Assembly: GCA_902559395.1 (NCBI GenBank)
Contig: CACEHR010000006.1
Coordinates: forward strand, 1 to 64,000
Direction of reading: 5' to 3'
DNA: 64,000 bases
Source of the DNA: an uncultured Pelagibacteraceae bacterium
Lineage (GTDB): Bacteria; Pseudomonadota; Alphaproteobacteria; Pelagibacterales; Pelagibacteraceae
Shown: positions 62,176 to 64,000 of the stretch, piece by piece
Layout of the letters: each line of letters opens with the position of its first letter
How positions within the stretch are numbered: position 1 is the first letter of the stretch
The notes under the pieces: generated by a model
Databases searched by the model: none
Told to the model about the DNA's origin: nothing
The model's input: only the letters and a program-made list of their open reading frames with translations
Translations under genes and position numbers: made by a program

Positions 62176-63297
62176 ATGAGAAAAATAAGTAAATTATTAC
62201 TAGCTCTTTCTTTTGTTGTGTCTCTTACTTCTTCAGCCTTTGCTGTTACAGTAGCATCATGGGGTGGAGCTTACACAGAGTCTCAAAAGCTTGGGTATGG
62301 TGATCCTACTGCTAAAGCACTTGGAGTAGAAATCAACTGGGTTGACTATTCTGGTGGTTTATCAGAAATCAAAGCACAAAAAGAAGCGGGTGCTATAACT
62401 TGGGATATCATAGACTTATTTGCATTCGATACTATTAACGGATGTGATGAAGGTTTATTTGTTAAATTTGATTTTGACAAAGATTTTCCAGCTGCACCAG
62501 ATGGAACTCCTGCAAGTGAAGACTTCTTCACAGGAATGCCAAGTGAATGTGCTGTAGGTAACATTTTATATTCTTGGAACTATGCATATGACACAAGAAA
62601 ATTTAGTGGTTCAAAGGCTCCTAAAACAATTAAGGATTTCTTTAACACTAAAAAATTTCCAGGAAAAAGAGCAATCTATAAAAGTGCTTTAACAAACTTA
62701 GAAATCGCTTTAGCTGCAGATGGTGTGAAGCTAGGTGACGGCGGAACTAGAGTTTACAGAAAACTTTTAGAAGATGGTGGAATTGACAGAGCTATGAATA
62801 AAATCAAAGCGTTATGCACAGATCCAAATGGTGGATGTGTATTCTGGTCTGCAGGTGCTCAACCACCTGAATTATTAGTTGCTGGAGAAGTTGTAATGGC
62901 AACTGGTTGGAACGGAAGATTCTTTAACGCTGAAGTAGGTGAAAATGCTCCAATTAAACAAGTATGGGATGGTCAAGGTCTTGACTATGAATATTTCGCA
63001 CTTGTTAAAGGTGGACCAGATGAAGCAAATGCTAAAAAAGCTTTAGCTATGATGACTAACACTGAGATGTTAGCTGGTAGTGCGAAGTACATTGCATATG
63101 CTCCATGGAGAAAATCATCTCTTGATGTAATTACTGCTGGTGAGCCTTGGTACAAAGATGGTAAAACTAACATGATGCCACAAATGCCAACTGCTCCTGC
63201 AAACACTAAGAACTATTTCTTAGTAGACCCTTTCTTCTGGGCTGATAACAATACTGAGATCAGTGAGAAGTGGGAAGCAATGAAAGCAGGACTATAA
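62176..63297 (+). CDS. Pot-type ABC transporter periplasmic binding protein (PotD-like)
   Basis: The 373-residue precursor has a signal peptide of about 23 residues ending AFA. The mature protein begins VTVASWGGAYTESQ, the usual opening of the PotD/PotF-like SBP_bac_8 group, and contains DIIDLFAFD, ILYSWNYAYDTRKF and a Trp/Tyr-rich pocket (VFWSAGAQPPELL, VMATGWNGRFF). Strong GGAGG ribosome-binding site. The ligand is likely a small cation or zwitterion. A terminator and then the permease gene follow. Confidence 0.88.
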   Translation: MRKISKLLLALSFVVSLTSSAFAVTVASWGGAYTESQKLGYGDPTAKALGVEINWVDYSGGLSEIKAQKEAGAITWDIIDLFAFDTINGCDEGLFVKFDFDKDFPAAPDGTPASEDFFTGMPSECAVGNILYSWNYAYDTRKFSGSKAPKTIKDFFNTKKFPGKRAIYKSALTNLEIALAADGVKLGDGGTRVYRKLLEDGGIDRAMNKIKALCTDPNGGCVFWSAGAQPPELLVAGEVVMATGWNGRFFNAEVGENAPIKQVWDGQGLDYEYFALVKGGPDEANAKKALAMMTNTEMLAGSAKYIAYAPWRKSSLDVITAGEPWYKDGKTNMMPQMPTAPANTKNYFLVDPFFWADNNTEISEKWEAMKAGL

Positions 63298-63332
63298 TTT
63301 CAGTTTTAATCACTGAATTTATATAATATATT

Positions 63333-63365
63333 TAGGGCGGTTATTTTTAACCGCCCTATTTTTTT
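63333..63365 (+). terminator. Intra-operon terminator after the PotD-like gene
   Basis: An 11-base-pair perfect stem, TAGGGCGGTTA (63333-63343) with TAACCGCCCTA (63348-63358), has a TTTT loop and a T-run that reaches the permease ATG at 63366. The GC-rich stem stands out in this AT-rich region. Confidence 0.92.
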
Positions 63366-64000
63366 ATGAGCTCTGAAACAAAACAAATTTTAACAACTGA
63401 CGGTATACCTCTAGAAGTCAGTTTAAAAAAAGCTGAAAAGAAGAATAAAATAAAAGCGTTTCTTCTAGTAGCACCATTATTATTATTTCTTGTAATTACT
63501 TATATTTTTCCAATTGGAGATATGTTTATGAGAAGTGTTGATGACAGAATGGTTACAAATATGCTTCCCAAAACATTTAAAGCGATGGAGAATTGGCAAA
63601 ACTTAGATGAGTTGCCCCCAGAGGAAGTATATCGTGGATTTTACGAAGATTACAAACTACTTGCTGAAAATCAACAACATGGAAAATTAGGACAAAGATT
63701 AAATAAAGAAAAAAATGGTTTTAATACAATTACAAAAAAACTTTTTAGACAAATAAAAAGAAAAAAAATTGATGAAAGCGCGAGTTTAAAAGAGCAAATC
63801 AATAAAATTCACAAAAGATGGAGAGATGTAGAATATTGGCAAGCAATTAAAAGAACAGCTCCTCCTTATACAGCTTCAAAATATTTAAAAGGTATGGACA
63901 TGTATTTTGCTGCAGACGGGAGTATAGCCCAAGTAGATGAAGATAGAAGAATACATAGAATTCTTTGGCTTAGAACTTTAGAAATCGCCTTTTTTGTTAC
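63366..64000 (+). CDS. Pot-type ABC permease (PotB-like), 3' end missing
   Basis: The frame opens at ATG 63366, directly after the terminator T-run, and is still open at the window end; 211 codons are visible. A cytoplasmic start (SSETKQILTTDG) is followed by a first membrane segment (FLLVAPLLLFLVITYIFP, residues about 34-51). A hydrophilic periplasmic insertion of roughly 150 residues follows, rich in Lys, Glu and Gln. The window ends at WLRTLEIAFFV, the start of the second membrane segment. Long insertions after helix 1 occur in a subgroup of PotB-like permeases. It belongs with the upstream PotA- and PotD-like genes. Confidence 0.85.
   Translation, partial: MSSETKQILTTDGIPLEVSLKKAEKKNKIKAFLLVAPLLLFLVITYIFPIGDMFMRSVDDRMVTNMLPKTFKAMENWQNLDELPPEEVYRGFYEDYKLLAENQQHGKLGQRLNKEKNGFNTITKKLFRQIKRKKIDESASLKEQINKIHKRWRDVEYWQAIKRTAPPYTASKYLKGMDMYFAADGSIAQVDEDRRIHRILWLRTLEIAFFV

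Noticed and set aside
1..64000. tRNA, rRNA, CRISPR arrays, insertion sequences or prophage genes
   Set aside because: The gaps are nearly all under 135 bases. None shows a T-loop GGTTCGAATCC-type sequence or regularly spaced repeats, and no transposase or integrase product was found.

Overview
This is an AT-rich bacterial chromosome segment. Gaps between genes are very short, stop and start codons often overlap (ATGA, TAATG, GTGA), and I see no mobile elements, rRNA, tRNA or CRISPR. Much of the coding capacity goes to periplasmic-binding-protein ABC transporters and to enzymes acting on small marine osmolytes. This fits a streamlined marine alphaproteobacterium of the SAR11 (Pelagibacterales) type. 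That placement is inferred from composition and gene content; there is no rRNA in the window to confirm it.

Layout. 1-5174: the rod-shape operon mreB (5' end cut off)-mreC-mreD-mrdA-rodA. 5218-12101: a metabolic stretch with a DadA-like D-amino acid dehydrogenase, DMT exporter, D-2-hydroxyacid dehydrogenase, histone-deacetylase-like hydrolase, MsrB and a DUF1479 oxygenase-like protein; then glutaredoxin and a TIGR03643 protein on the minus strand; then a LysE-type exporter whose start codon abuts a terminator-like hairpin. 12188-17972: a complete branched-chain amino acid type ABC importer (livKHMGF) ending in azlC-azlD exporter genes. 18012-19723: a CsiD/GlaH-type glutarate 2-hydroxylase and a ProC-like reductase. 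19729-31887: a second Liv importer (GFHM, a 23-residue small ORF, an MFS protein) converging on its probable binding protein, which lies downstream of a minus-strand operon for a luciferase-type monooxygenase, a ThDP enzyme, a DUF1185 protein, an alpha/beta hydrolase and an aldehyde dehydrogenase. The substrate of this set is unknown. 32011-40060: a short GlpD, a TPR-methyltransferase fusion, an IPNS-like oxygenase, tandem DMT exporters, a ureohydrolase and a GMC oxidoreductase.

40057-48956 is the richest part. A TauD-family Fe(II)/2-oxoglutarate oxygenase sits next to an HD-domain protein that retains every metal ligand of the PhnZ/TmpB mixed-valent diiron oxygenases. Beside them are a thioesterase, a BKACE-type dehydrocarnitine cleavage enzyme, carnitine dehydrogenase, an SDR, a ProXWV-type quaternary-amine importer and a gamma-butyrobetaine hydroxylase-like (or TmpA-like) oxygenase. 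Together they read as a trimethylammonium salvage island converging on glycine betaine, possibly including C-P bond cleavage.

49079-55697 is a glycerol-3-phosphate/glycerophosphodiester uptake operon (ugpB-A-E-E-C-Q plus a 2H phosphoesterase) with two tandem UgpE permeases. 55678-58943 carries an aldehyde dehydrogenase, a beta-hydroxyacid dehydrogenase and a DMT exporter. 59001-64000 has a EutA-like plus DoeA-like pair (ectoine degradation candidates) followed by a Pot-type ABC importer whose permease runs off the window. All five solute-binding-protein genes are followed at once by a strong hairpin terminator.
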